Positions 12,158 to 20,624 are shown, numbered from the stretch's first letter. The stretch: 44,845 nt of DNA from Actinobacteria bacterium Ga0077560 (GCA_001464275.1 LNFL01000167.1:1-44845); one strand, 5' to 3'. Notes: a model not told the origin generated them from the letters alone. Numbers and translations are program-made.

Positions 12158-13228
12158 TCAGCCGCGCACCGGAACCGCGATCACGGTGATCCGCCAGCCG
12201 CCGCGTCCCGGCTCGAAGGCCGCGACGCGCATCACCCGCGTGCGCTCCCCGTCACGGCGCAGCGCGCGGACGTCGGCGCGCGGCAGCGTGATGGGCGCCG
12301 CCAGCACGACTCCCCCGGGGACGTTGAAGGTCGAGGCGATGGGTCCGGGACGGTCGGCGACCCCGCGGCGCCGGACGAACAGATCGGCGCGCACCCTGCC
12401 GGAGCACACGAGCCGGCGGCAGATCAGGCGCACCAGCACCTGCCCGTTGCCCGCGGCCCGCGTGACGCCGATGGGGCGCGGCATCACGCCGTTGCGCTCG
12501 CCGGGACGGGCGGACTCGATGCGCTCGCAGTCGCGGGGCAGCCCGTCGGCGGGGTCCACCGTGGCGCGGTCGTGGGCGGCGAGCGCCAGGGCGCTCTCCA
12601 CCGAGACGTCGTCGATCCCCCGCGACCCGGGATCGGTGCCGCACGACAGGAGGTCCTCCTCGCCGTCGCGGGCGATCAGGGCGTCGGCGCCCTGACCGCC
12701 GCGCAGCCGGTCACGCCCGGGGCCGCCGTCGAGCCGGTCGGGACCGTCCTCGCCGTCGATGATGTCGTTGCCCGGCCCGGCCGCCACGTCGTCGGTGGAG
12801 GCGTTGCCCCTGCACCCCCGGAACACGTCGTTGCCGGGGCCAAGGTCGGCCACCACGCGCAGGGGCAGGTCGCAGGTCAGCGTGAGCCGGTCGTCCTCGT
12901 CGCCCAGGTCGATCCGTGCGGACCGCACGCCCTGCCCGGCGTCGCAGACGATCGTGGCGGGCTGCACCGAGGCGAGCGTGCATCCCGGGCCGGCCACGGC
13001 GAGCACGGCCAGGCTCTCCACCACGCGGAACCCGCAGGCATCCCCCGCGCACTCCAGCTGCACCGACACGCTGTTCGCCTCGCCGGCCGGGGCCGTCACG
13101 GCCAGCCCGCCGCCCGGCGCGCCGCTGTAGCTCACGGTGACCGCCCCGTTCGCCGCACCGGCCACCCCGAGCCCGCACACCGCGGCGGCGGCCACGGCGA
13201 GGGTGATGCGGCGGTGCTGGCGGATCAC
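12158..13228 (-). CDS. Secreted RTX-type calcium-binding repeat protein
   Basis: A 356-residue exported protein. The N-terminus has a signal peptide (RQHRR, then a hydrophobic ITLAVAAAAVCGLGVAGAA core ending in ANGA). From about residue 110 to 170 there are nonapeptide-like repeats of the hemolysin/RTX type: LGPGNDVFRG, AGPGNDIIDGEDGPDRLDGG and RDRLRGGQGADAL, which form calcium-binding parallel beta rolls. Several Cys pairs suggest disulfides in the extracellular fold. The C-terminal ~130 residues look like a beta-sandwich with LVRLICRRLVCSG. GTG 13228 is used because GGAG lies about nine bases upstream and the signal peptide begins there. There is no adjacent type I secretion system, so Sec or Tat export is more likely. 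Substrate or partner is unknown. Confidence 0.8.
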   Translation of the reverse strand: MIRQHRRITLAVAAAAVCGLGVAGAANGAVTVSYSGAPGGGLAVTAPAGEANSVSVQLECAGDACGFRVVESLAVLAVAGPGCTLASVQPATIVCDAGQGVRSARIDLGDEDDRLTLTCDLPLRVVADLGPGNDVFRGCRGNASTDDVAAGPGNDIIDGEDGPDRLDGGPGRDRLRGGQGADALIARDGEEDLLSCGTDPGSRGIDDVSVESALALAAHDRATVDPADGLPRDCERIESARPGERNGVMPRPIGVTRAAGNGQVLVRLICRRLVCSGRVRADLFVRRRGVADRPGPIASTFNVPGGVVLAAPITLPRADVRALRRDGERTRVMRVAAFEPGRGGWRITVIAVPVRG

Positions 13229-13318
13229 GGCGGCTCCATCGGATGAATTCGGCGGTTTCGGCGAAGTTGAAAGGTACACACCCGACGAGACCGGCGTCTT
13301 CTGGCAGTTTCCCGCACC

Positions 13319-13861
13319 GTGAGCGCCTATTGCGACACCGCCCCCGGACACCCGCTCCACGGTCCGTACCACGACCTGGAGTACGGGTTCCCGGCCCGTG
13401 ACGACGCCGTCCTGCTGGAGCGCCTGGCGATGGAGATCATGCAGGCGGGGCTCTCGTGGGAGCTGGTGCTGCGCCGCCGCGAGGGGATGCGCGAGGCGTT
13501 CGGCGGGTTCGTGCCCGAGGTGGTCGCCGCGTACGGCGCGGCGGACGTGGAGCGGCTGGTCGCCGACCCGCGCATCATCCGCAACCGCCGCAAGGTGGAG
13601 GCCATCGTCCACGACGCGGCCGTGGTGATCGACCTCTCGGCCGCGCACGGCGGGTTCGCCGGGTGGCTCGACGCGATGCACCCGCTGGACCATCCCGGCT
13701 GGGTGCGGCTCTTCCGCCGGACCTTCCGCTTCACGGGCCCCGAGGTGACCGGCGAGTTCCTGATGTCCCTCGGCTACCTTCCCGGCGCCCACCGGGAGGA
13801 CTGCCCCGCCCACGCCCGCATCGCGGCGCTGCGGCCCCCGTGGATGACCACCGGCGCGTGA
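13319..13861 (+). CDS. tag: DNA-3-methyladenine glycosylase I
   Basis: This 180-residue repair enzyme excises 3-methyladenine from alkylated DNA. Tag hallmarks are all present: the zinc-snap ligands Cys5, His18 (in YHDLEYG), His158 and Cys162 (HxxxC); the active-site Glu39 in the MEIMQAGLSW motif; and the downstream IIRNRRKVEAI helix-hairpin segment at about 84-95. Length equals that of E. coli Tag. The GTG start at 13319 follows a 90-base divergent gap. Its TGA overlaps the GTG of the HAD phosphatase gene (GTGA), so three genes (tag, HAD, thioesterase) form a tightly coupled plus-strand operon. Confidence 0.96.
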   Translation: MSAYCDTAPGHPLHGPYHDLEYGFPARDDAVLLERLAMEIMQAGLSWELVLRRREGMREAFGGFVPEVVAAYGAADVERLVADPRIIRNRRKVEAIVHDAAVVIDLSAAHGGFAGWLDAMHPLDHPGWVRLFRRTFRFTGPEVTGEFLMSLGYLPGAHREDCPAHARIAALRPPWMTTGA

Positions 13862-14535
13862 TCGCGCTCGTCGACATCGACGGCACGCTGCTGCACGGCC
13901 GTCCCGTCGCCCACGGCCTGGGCCTCATCGCCGCCCTCCGCGACGTCTACGGCGTCGATGTGGGGGAGGCGGACCTGCTGGCGGCGTCTCCCGGCGGGCG
14001 CACCGACCTGCAGATCGCGCTGCTGATGCTGGAAGCGGCCGGGGTGCCGGAGCCGGTCGCCATGGCCGGGCTCTCCGCCTGGACCGAGCGGGCGGTGGCG
14101 CGGTACCTGGAGGTGGCCGGCGACCACCCGGTGCCGGTGGCCGCGCCCGACGCCGCGCCGGCGATGGAGGCCCTGGCGGCCGCGGGGATTCCGGCGGCGC
14201 TGGTGACCGGCAACATCCGGGCGATCGCCCACCACAAGCTCGGGCTGGCCGGTCTGGGCGGCGTGTTCCACGACCGGGAGGGCGGCTACGGCTGTGACGC
14301 CGCCGACCGCGCCGAGGTCGTCCGCATCGCCCTGCGCCGCGCCGGGCTCGGCCCGGCCGAGGGGGTGGTCATCGGCGACACGCCGCGCGACGTGTCGGCC
14401 GCCCACGCGGCCGGATGCCGCGTGGTGGCGGTCACCACCGGCCACTTCGGGGCCGCGGAGCTCCAAGGTGCGGACGCGGTCGCGGCGAACCTGCTGGAAG
14501 CGGTACGCCACGCCATCGACCTGGAGCCCCGTTGA
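13858..14535 (+). CDS. HAD-family phosphatase
   Basis: A 225-residue haloacid-dehalogenase hydrolase. Motif I DIDGTLL (nucleophile Asp6, general acid Asp8) is at the extreme N-terminus, motif II VTGN is near residue 119, and motif IV GDTPRDVSAA is near 170; a helical cap occupies residues 15-90. The layout resembles phosphoglycolate phosphatase-like enzymes, but the substrate cannot be assigned. I place the start at GTG 13858, which overlaps the tag stop (GTGA); GTG 13840 is possible and would add six residues. Its own stop overlaps the TTG of the next gene (TTGA). If it is a phosphoglycolate phosphatase, pairing with a repair glycosylase would fit clean-up of 3'-phosphoglycolate ends, but that is speculation. 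Confidence 0.85.
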   Translation: MIALVDIDGTLLHGRPVAHGLGLIAALRDVYGVDVGEADLLAASPGGRTDLQIALLMLEAAGVPEPVAMAGLSAWTERAVARYLEVAGDHPVPVAAPDAAPAMEALAAAGIPAALVTGNIRAIAHHKLGLAGLGGVFHDREGGYGCDAADRAEVVRIALRRAGLGPAEGVVIGDTPRDVSAAHAAGCRVVAVTTGHFGAAELQGADAVAANLLEAVRHAIDLEPR

Positions 14536-14945
14536 CCGCCGCCGACACCGCCCTGCACGCCCCGGCCCTGGTGCCGCCGCCCGAGACACGGATCACCGAG
14601 GTCGTGTTCCCCCAGCAGCTCAACCACCACGGCACCCTCTTCGGCGGCGAGGCGCTGTCGATGATGGACCGTGCCGCCTTCGTCGCCGCAACGCGCCACT
14701 GCCGCAGCGAGGCCGTCACCATCGCGGTGGACCAGGTCGACTACGTGGCGCCGGTCCGCCACGGGGAGATCGTGGAGGTGCTGGCCCGGGTGGTCGGCAC
14801 CGGGCGCACGTCGATGACCGTGCAGGTGAGCATGGTCTCCGAGGAGCTGCTGTCCGGCGAGCGACGCCTGTGCGGGAAGGGCCGGTTCGTGTTCGTGGCG
14901 CTGGACGACGCCGGGACGCCGATCCCGGTGCCCCAGCTGGCCTGA
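14532..14945 (+). CDS. Hotdog-fold acyl-CoA thioesterase
   Basis: A 137-residue single hotdog domain of the YciA/ACOT type. It opens with TRITEVVFPQQLNHHGTLFG, contains GGEALSMMDRAAFVAATRHC (with the conserved Asn, Gly and Asp of the active helix) and continues with VDYVAPVRHGEIVEV. These enzymes hydrolyse acyl-CoA to fatty acid and CoA. The TTG start at 14532 shares bases with the HAD stop and has GGAG just upstream (in CTGGAGCC), giving a coupled third gene of the operon. The stop at 14945 is only three bases from the stop of a convergent minus-strand gene. Chain-length preference is not visible. Confidence 0.9.
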   Translation: MTAADTALHAPALVPPPETRITEVVFPQQLNHHGTLFGGEALSMMDRAAFVAATRHCRSEAVTIAVDQVDYVAPVRHGEIVEVLARVVGTGRTSMTVQVSMVSEELLSGERRLCGKGRFVFVALDDAGTPIPVPQLA

Positions 14946-14948
14946 GCC

Positions 14949-15155
14949 TCAGTCCGCCCGGTGGCGGATGCGCTCGATGACCGGGCCGGCCAGGACCGCC
15001 GAGAGCAGGATGCCCATCGACAGGTAGCCGAGCCACTCGGTCTCGGTGATCAACGCGGCGAAGCCGGGGATCGCGCAGAGGATGGACGCCACGCTGAGCC
15101 GCGTGGCCTTCTCTGCGCGGTCCGACATGCGCTTGCGCGGAGCGGTCGTGGTCAT
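14949..15155 (-). CDS. Small membrane protein at the end of the FAS operon
   Basis: A 68-residue protein with a basic N-terminus (TAPRKRMSDRAEKATR) followed by two hydrophobic stretches (about 20-37 and 42-60, including LGYLSMGILLSAVLAGPV) and a short basic tail, suggesting a two-pass membrane protein. I recognise no family. ATG 15155 overlaps the stop of the upstream ketosynthase gene (ATGA) and has GGAGGA six bases upstream inside that gene, strong evidence that it is translated. Position as last gene of fabD-fabG-fabF-fabF suggests a role near fatty-acid elongation or membrane localisation, by context only. Confidence 0.8.
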   Translation of the reverse strand: MTTTAPRKRMSDRAEKATRLSVASILCAIPGFAALITETEWLGYLSMGILLSAVLAGPVIERIRHRAD

Positions 15156-16408
15156 GTGTCCTCCCATGCGCGGAACACCACGGCGGCATTGTGCCCGCCC
15201 AGGCCGTTGTTCGAGGACATCGCCGCGCGCAGCGGGACCTCGCGGGCGGTGTCGCGCACGTGGTCCACGCCCTCGCAGGCCGGGTCGACGGCGGTGAGGT
15301 TGATGGTGGGCGGGATGCGGCCCTCCAGCACGGCCATCGCCGTGAGCGCCCCCTCGATCGCGCCGGTGCCCCCCATGCAGTGGCCGTGCATCGACTTGGT
15401 GGCCGACACCGGCGTGCGGGCCGCCACGTCGTCGCCCAGGGCCAGGCGGATCGCCGTGACCTCGCCGGGATCGCCGGGGCGGCTGGCGCCGCCGTGGGCG
15501 TTCACGTAGCCGATCTCCGACGGCTCGATGCCGGCGTCGCGGATCGCCCAGCGCATGGCGCGGGCCTGCGAGCGCCCGGTGGGGTCGGGGTCGGTGATGT
15601 GGTGCGCGTCCGCGCTGGCCCCGTAGCCGGCGACCTCGCAGATGATGGTGGCGCCGCGCGCCCGGGCCCGCTCCTCGGTCTCCAGGATCAGCGCGGCCGA
15701 GCCCTCGCCGATGAGGAAGCCGTCGCGGTCGGCGTCGAACGGCCGTGCCGCGTGGGCGGGGTCGTCGTTGCGGTGCGACAGCACGCGCATGGCGTCGAAG
15801 CCCGCGAGCCAGAACGGCGTGATCATCGCGTCGGTGCCGCCGGCGATCATCACCTCGGCGTCGCCCCGGCGGATGACCGCGGTGGCGGTGCCGATGGCGT
15901 CCGACCCGGCGGCGCACGCGGTGACCGTGGCGAACACCGGTCCCCGGATCCCCATGTCCATGGCGATCTGCGCGGCCGGGACGTTGCCCATGCTGTGCGG
16001 GATCGCGAACGGGGAGATGCGGTCGGGGGACCGCTCGATCATGGTGCGGTGGTTCTCGTCCCGCACGAAGTTCCCGCCGGTGCCCGTGGCGAACACGCAG
16101 CCCACGTCCAGGCCCTCGCCCTCCACCGAGAAGCCGGCGTCCGCGCTCGCCAGCTGTGCGGCCGCGAGGGCGAGCAGCGTCGCGCGGTCCGCGCGGCGCG
16201 CCACGCGCTTGTCCACGAACTGCTCCGGGTCGAACCCGGCCGCCTCGCACGCCATGTGCACGTCGAAGCCGGTGGTGTCGAACAGGGTGATCGCCGCGCC
16301 GCCGGGACGGCCGGCGAGGGCGTTCGCCCACACCTCGGCCCGGCCCACGCCCAGCGCGCAGACCACGCCGATGCCCGTCACCACCACTCTGCGCCGGTCC
16401 GTGCTCAC
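15152..16408 (-). CDS. fabF: Beta-ketoacyl-ACP synthase (KAS II type), second copy
   Basis: A 418-residue condensing enzyme that extends acyl-ACP by two carbons with malonyl-ACP. The catalytic triad is complete: Cys165 in TACAAGSD, His305 in YVNAHGG and His343 in KSMHGHCMGG, with the conserved Lys338. The loop after His305 is unusual: NAHGGASRPGD replaces the usual NAHGTSTxxGD, losing the conserved Thr. GTG 16408 overlaps the stop of the upstream ketosynthase (GTGA). It is a close paralogue of that neighbour and probably arose by tandem duplication, as with kasA/kasB in mycobacteria. Both copies keep the active-site Cys, so this is not a ketosynthase/chain-length-factor pair. Confidence 0.92.
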   Translation of the reverse strand: MSTDRRRVVVTGIGVVCALGVGRAEVWANALAGRPGGAAITLFDTTGFDVHMACEAAGFDPEQFVDKRVARRADRATLLALAAAQLASADAGFSVEGEGLDVGCVFATGTGGNFVRDENHRTMIERSPDRISPFAIPHSMGNVPAAQIAMDMGIRGPVFATVTACAAGSDAIGTATAVIRRGDAEVMIAGGTDAMITPFWLAGFDAMRVLSHRNDDPAHAARPFDADRDGFLIGEGSAALILETEERARARGATIICEVAGYGASADAHHITDPDPTGRSQARAMRWAIRDAGIEPSEIGYVNAHGGASRPGDPGEVTAIRLALGDDVAARTPVSATKSMHGHCMGGTGAIEGALTAMAVLEGRIPPTINLTAVDPACEGVDHVRDTAREVPLRAAMSSNNGLGGHNAAVVFRAWEDT

Positions 16409-17661
16409 TCGGTCACCTCGGTCATCGCCAGCACGGCGTTGTGGCCGCCGAACCCGAATCCGCTGCACAGCGCCGCGCGCACGTGCTGCGAGCGGGTGGC
16501 GGTGACGTGGTCCACGCCCTCGCACAGCGGGTCCAGGTGCTCCAGGTTGATCGTGCCCGGCACGGTGCGCTCGCGGATGGCCAGCGCGGTGAGCGCCGCC
16601 TCCAGGGCGCCCGTCCCGCCGACGCAGTGGCCGTGCATGGACTTGGTGGCCGACACCGCCACCCGGGCGGCGCGCTCGGCGCCCAGCGCGCCGATGATGC
16701 CGCGCACCTCGGCGATGTCCCCCACGGAGGTGGAGGTGGCGTGGGCGTTCACGTGGTCGATCTGCCCGGGGTCGATGCCGCCGGTCTCCATGGCGCGCAG
16801 CATCGCGCGCGCCTGGTGGATGCCGTTCGGCTCCGGCTCGGTGATGTGGTGCGCGTCGGAGGTGGCGCCGTACCCGGCCAGCTCGCAGATGATGTTCGCG
16901 CCGCGGGCGATCGCCAGGTCCATGCGCTCCAGCACCAGCACGGCCCCGGCCTCGCCCAGCACGAAGCCGTCCCGGTCGCGGTCGAACGGGCGGCTGGCGC
17001 CCTCGGGGTCGTCGTTGCGGTGCGACATCGCCCGGGACGCGTCGAGCATGCCCAGCGCGAAGGGCGAGATGGCGGCCTCGGAGCCGCCGGCGAGCATGAT
17101 CTCCGCCCCCCCGCGCCGGATCACGTCGGCGGCCTCGCCGATGGCGTGCAGGCTGCTCGCGCATGCGGTGAGCACGCAGGACAGCGGGCCGTGCAGGCCC
17201 AGCTGGATCGACACGTGGCCGGCGGCCATGTTGGCGATGATCGTGGGCACCGCGACGGGTGAGACGCGGCTGGGGCCGCGCTCCAGGAAGATCCGGTGCT
17301 GCTCCTCGTAGGTCTCGTTGCCGCCGTTGCCGGTGGAGATGACCGCGCCGATGTACTCGGCGTCCTCACCCACCACCACGCCGGCGTCGTCGAGGGCCAG
17401 GCGGGCCGCGGCCACCGCGAACTGGGACGAACGGTCCATTCGGCGCGCGGCCCGCTTGTCGATGAAGTCCAGCGGCTCGAAGCCCTTCACCTCGCAGGCG
17501 ATCTTCGCCCCGTGCGCGGACGCGTCGAACCGGGTGATCGGGCCGGCGCCGGAGCGGCCCGCCTTCGCGGCCGCCCACGTCTCCTCCCGACCGATCCCCA
17601 ACGGGCACACCAGGCCCAGGCCGGTCACCGCCACGCGTTGCTCAAGCGGTCGTCCGCTCAC
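16405..17661 (-). CDS. fabF: Beta-ketoacyl-ACP synthase (KAS II type), first copy
   Basis: A 418-residue KAS II enzyme for malonyl-ACP-dependent chain elongation. Catalytic residues: Cys167 (LTACASS), His307 in the canonical VNAHATSTSVGD loop, and Lys340/His345 in KSMHGHCVGG. It also contains the conserved PFDRDRDGFVLGEAG segment near 225-239. GTG 17661 overlaps the fabG stop (GTGA). Unlike its downstream paralogue it keeps the normal Thr-Ser-Thr loop after the first His, so it looks like the conventional elongating enzyme of the pair. No acpP gene lies between it and fabD, unlike the usual order. Confidence 0.94.
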   Translation of the reverse strand: MSGRPLEQRVAVTGLGLVCPLGIGREETWAAAKAGRSGAGPITRFDASAHGAKIACEVKGFEPLDFIDKRAARRMDRSSQFAVAAARLALDDAGVVVGEDAEYIGAVISTGNGGNETYEEQHRIFLERGPSRVSPVAVPTIIANMAAGHVSIQLGLHGPLSCVLTACASSLHAIGEAADVIRRGGAEIMLAGGSEAAISPFALGMLDASRAMSHRNDDPEGASRPFDRDRDGFVLGEAGAVLVLERMDLAIARGANIICELAGYGATSDAHHITEPEPNGIHQARAMLRAMETGGIDPGQIDHVNAHATSTSVGDIAEVRGIIGALGAERAARVAVSATKSMHGHCVGGTGALEAALTALAIRERTVPGTINLEHLDPLCEGVDHVTATRSQHVRAALCSGFGFGGHNAVLAMTEVTE

Positions 17662-18389
17662 AGATTCAGTCCCCCGTCGACCATCATCACGGTACCGGTG
17701 ACGAACGATGCCCGTTCCGAGCAGAGGAACACCACCGGCGCGGCGATGTCCTCCGGCTCCCCGAGGCGGGCGAGCGCCGTCCGGTCGCGCAGCTGCTGCT
17801 GCTGGGCCTCCGGCAGCACGTCGGTGAGACGTGTGCGGATGAAGCCCGGGGCCACGGCGTTCACGCGCACCCCGGACGGCCCGAGCTCATCGGCCAGGCT
17901 GCGCACCAGGCCGATGATGCCGGCCTTCGAGGCCGCGTAGTTCGCCTGCCCGGCGTTGCCGTGCACGCCCACCACGGAGGTGAGCGCCACGATGCTCCCG
18001 GCGCCGCGTTCGGCCATGCCGCCCGCGACCGCCTGGATGGTGGAGAAGGCGCCGTCCAGGTTCACGCCGATCGGCGCGCCCCAGTCCTCGGCGGTCATCC
18101 GCAGCGCGAGCCCGTCGCGAGTGGTGCCGGCGTTCACCACGAGGGCGTCCGCGGGACCGAGCTCGTCCTGGAGGGCGTCCATGGCGGCCCGGACGTCCGC
18201 GTGGTCGCGGGCCTCGGCGCGGTGCACCGCCGCACGGCGGCCCGTCGCGACGACGCGCGCGGCCGTGGCCTCACACGCCTCCCGATCGGCGGCGTACGTG
18301 AGCCCGACATCCCAGCCGGCCTCCGCGAGGGCGACGGCGCATGCGGCGCCGATGCCCCGGCTGGCGCCGGTCACGATCGCGGTCGGCAA
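17658..18389 (-). CDS. fabG: 3-oxoacyl-ACP reductase (SDR family)
   Basis: A 243-residue short-chain dehydrogenase that reduces 3-ketoacyl-ACP with NADPH. The TGASRGIG cofactor motif is at 7-14, VNAGTT at 85-90, and the catalytic tetrad is Asn110, Ser138, Tyr151 and Lys155 (YAASKAG). The segment VNAVAPGFIRT and a C-terminal FVTGTVMMVDGG are typical of FabG. The only sensible start is TTG 18389, four bases after the fabD stop. The position between fabD and two fabF genes supports fatty-acid synthesis over other SDR roles. Confidence 0.92.
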   Translation of the reverse strand: MPTAIVTGASRGIGAACAVALAEAGWDVGLTYAADREACEATAARVVATGRRAAVHRAEARDHADVRAAMDALQDELGPADALVVNAGTTRDGLALRMTAEDWGAPIGVNLDGAFSTIQAVAGGMAERGAGSIVALTSVVGVHGNAGQANYAASKAGIIGLVRSLADELGPSGVRVNAVAPGFIRTRLTDVLPEAQQQQLRDRTALARLGEPEDIAAPVVFLCSERASFVTGTVMMVDGGLNL

Positions 18390-18393
18390 CCCC

Positions 18394-19338
18394 TCACCGG
18401 CTGGTGAGCGCGGCGATCCCCGGGAGGTCGTCGGGCGTACCGAGGTGCAGCGCCTGCACGTCGCTGCGGACGCGGCGGACCAGGCCCACCAGCACGCTGC
18501 GCGGACCGAACTCCACGAAGCGGTCGACGCCCATGTCCATGGCGGTCCGCACGGACTGGGTGAACCGCACCGGCCCGGTGAGCTGCTGGGTGAGGATGGT
18601 GCGCACCCGCTCGGTTCCGGCCTCGATGGCGGCGGTGGTTGCCGACAGGAACGGCATGTTCGGCGCGTTCACGCGGACGCCCACCAGGGCCTCGCGCAGC
18701 CGCTCGGCGGCGGGCGCCATGACCGATGAGTGGAAGGCGCCGTCGATGTCGAGCAGGCGGATCTTCACGCCGCGGGAGCGGGCGATCTCGGTGAGCCGCT
18801 CCATCCCGCGGTGCAGCCCGGAGGCGACGATCTGCCCGGGGCAGTTGTAGTTGGCGGGCCACACGTCGCCCGCCTCGGCGCACAGCGCCTCGGCCTCCTC
18901 GTCGCTGGCGCCCAGCAGGGCGGCCATCTGGCCCGGGATGCGCTCGGCCACCTCGGTGGTTGCGCTCACGCGCTCCTGCACCAGGCGCAGCGCCTCCGAG
19001 AAGTCCAGCGACCCGGCGGCCACCAGGGCGCCGTACTCGCCGAGCGAGTGGCCCATGGTGAGATCGCCGGTGATCCCGTGCTCGGCCGCGACGCGCCAGG
19101 CGGCCACGGAGTTGGTGAGCACCGCCGGCTGGCAGTGGTCGGTGCGCAGCAGCGTCTCGTGCGGGCCCTCGAAGCAGATCCGCGCGAGGTCGTATCCGAG
19201 GGTGTCGTTCGCCTCCTCGAAGGTCCTGCGCGCCACCGGGAACACCCGCGACAGCTCGGCGCCCATGCCGACCTGCTGCGACCCCTGGCCGGGGAACATG
19301 AGCGCGATCTTGCCGCGGTTGTGCTTGATATCTGCCAC
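18394..19338 (-). CDS. fabD: Malonyl-CoA:ACP transacylase
   Basis: A 314-residue enzyme that loads malonate from CoA onto acyl carrier protein. Motifs: FPGQGSQQVGMG at 15-26, nucleophile Ser98 in GHSLGEY, Arg123 in VQERV, and catalytic His203 in GAFHSSVM. Start is GTG 19338 (MADIKHNRGKIALMFPGQG); ATG 19380 in the same frame is possible but adds a non-conserved extension. A TAGACT -10-like box lies eleven bases before the GTG. It heads the operon fabD-fabG-fabF-fabF-small membrane protein; the Ser/Thr kinase gene ends 59 bases upstream on the same strand. Confidence 0.95.
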   Translation of the reverse strand: MADIKHNRGKIALMFPGQGSQQVGMGAELSRVFPVARRTFEEANDTLGYDLARICFEGPHETLLRTDHCQPAVLTNSVAAWRVAAEHGITGDLTMGHSLGEYGALVAAGSLDFSEALRLVQERVSATTEVAERIPGQMAALLGASDEEAEALCAEAGDVWPANYNCPGQIVASGLHRGMERLTEIARSRGVKIRLLDIDGAFHSSVMAPAAERLREALVGVRVNAPNMPFLSATTAAIEAGTERVRTILTQQLTGPVRFTQSVRTAMDMGVDRFVEFGPRSVLVGLVRRVRSDVQALHLGTPDDLPGIAALTSR

Positions 19339-19397
19339 GTCAACTGCTGAGTCTACGCGGGATCGGCCGTTCCGCGCCATCCCCCGGGCCGGTCGGC

Positions 19398-20582
19398 TCA
19401 CGGGACGAACGTCGTCACCGTCTGGGTCGTCGTCGAGTCGAAGACGCCCGCGAGGCTCATCACCACCAGCACGATGAGGATCGCGGCCACCACGCCGCCG
19501 GCGATCACGGCCCAGCGCAGCCATGGCGGCGTGGCATCGGGCCGTGCCGGGGCGGGCGGGCCGGGCGGCGGGGACGGGCTCCCCGCGGGGGGCGACGCCG
19601 GCGGCGGCGGGGGTGGCGGGTTCGACGGCGGCGGGGGCGGCGGCGGGGCCGACGCGGGCGGCGGGGGCGGGGTGGATCCGGCGGTTGCCGGGACCGCGAG
19701 TGGCGGCGGGGGCGCCTGCAGCGTCACGGTGGGCGCGAACGGCATGTTCCAGGCGGGCCCGTGCTGCAGGGCGCGCGTGAGCTCGTCGATGAGCGCCACC
19801 GAGGTCGGCTGCCGCTGCGCGGGGTCCTTCGCCAGCCCGCGGGCCATCACCTCGTCCACGCCGGGGCCCAGCTCGGGCCGGCGCTGCGTGGGGGGCACGT
19901 GGGGTTCGTGCAGGTGGGCGTAGAGCAGCGCGGTGCGGTCCGCCTGGTCGAAGATCGACCGGGCGGTGAGCGACTCGTAGGCCACCACGGCCAGCGCGTA
20001 GCGGTCGGCCGCGGCGGTCACGGCGGAGCCCTTGATCTGCTCCGGCGCGACGTATTCGAGCGTGCCCATCCACACGCCGCTGCTGGTGAGCTTGCTGCCC
20101 TCGATGGCCCGCGTGAGGCCGAAGTCGGACAGGTACGCGTGATCGCCGGGCCCCAGCAGGATGTTCGCGGGCTTGATGTCGCGGTGCACCAGGCCGGTGC
20201 CGTGGGCGTAGTCGAGGGCCTCGGCGACCTGGCGCAGGATCGCCATGGCGCGCTGGGCGGTGAGGCCCGTCCCACCGCGGATGACGTCGTCCAGGCTCGG
20301 GCCGTCGACGAACTTCATCGACAGGAACGCCAGGCCCTCGGCCTCCCCGGCCTCGTACACGGGGATGACGTGCGGGTGGTCCAGGTTCGCGGCGGCGATG
20401 CCCTCGCGCTTGAACCGCTCCAGGAACGAGGGATCCGCTGAGAGCTGGTGGGAGACGATCTTGAGGGCCACCTGCCGCTGGAGCGCCAGCTGGGTCGCCC
20501 GGTACACGACGGCCTGGCCGCCGCGCCCCAGCTCCGCTTCGATGCGGTACCCCTCGAGGACACGGCCGATCATCTCGCTCAA
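19398..20582 (-). CDS. Membrane-anchored Ser/Thr protein kinase (PknB type)
   Basis: A 394-residue Hanks-type kinase. The N-terminal catalytic domain (about 10-280) has the glycine loop GRGGQAVVY, Lys41, catalytic HRDIKPAN (Asp135), DFG at 153-155 and APE at 179-181. A very proline-rich linker (about 290-345, long runs of Pro) leads to one transmembrane helix (WAVIAGGVVAAILIVLVVMS) and only about a dozen extracellular residues (DSTTTQTVTTFVP), so there are no PASTA or other sensor domains. I chose TTG 20582 because GGGGAG sits just upstream and the resulting MSEMIGRVLEGYRI start is typical; ATG 20573 is possible. It lies directly upstream of the FAS operon. In mycobacteria such kinases phosphorylate FabD and KAS enzymes, so a similar control is possible here. 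Confidence 0.93.
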   Translation of the reverse strand: MSEMIGRVLEGYRIEAELGRGGQAVVYRATQLALQRQVALKIVSHQLSADPSFLERFKREGIAAANLDHPHVIPVYEAGEAEGLAFLSMKFVDGPSLDDVIRGGTGLTAQRAMAILRQVAEALDYAHGTGLVHRDIKPANILLGPGDHAYLSDFGLTRAIEGSKLTSSGVWMGTLEYVAPEQIKGSAVTAAADRYALAVVAYESLTARSIFDQADRTALLYAHLHEPHVPPTQRRPELGPGVDEVMARGLAKDPAQRQPTSVALIDELTRALQHGPAWNMPFAPTVTLQAPPPPLAVPATAGSTPPPPPASAPPPPPPPSNPPPPPPPASPPAGSPSPPPGPPAPARPDATPPWLRWAVIAGGVVAAILIVLVVMSLAGVFDSTTTQTVTTFVP

Positions 20583-20618
20583 TCCGGCTCCCCTCGGGCT
20601 TCGGCAGGACACTAACAC

Positions 20619-20624
20619 TACGAT
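20619..20624 (+). promoter_or_regulatory. -10 box of the S9 peptidase gene
   Basis: TACGAT ending nine bases before the ATG at 20634, with no ribosome binding site between, giving a leader of about three bases at most. On the other strand TAGTGT hexamers (within 20611-20622) could serve the divergent kinase gene, so the 51-base gap holds overlapping divergent promoters. Confidence 0.5.

Noticed and set aside
15152-17661. Type II polyketide ketosynthase/chain-length-factor pair
   Set aside because: A chain-length factor lacks the active-site Cys (usually Gln). Both proteins here have Cys with two His, and the neighbours are fabD and fabG without cyclases, so a KAS pair for fatty acids fits better.
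19595-19720. GGC-rich simple repeat as a regulatory element
   Set aside because: It encodes the proline-rich linker of the Ser/Thr kinase on the minus strand and needs no other explanation.
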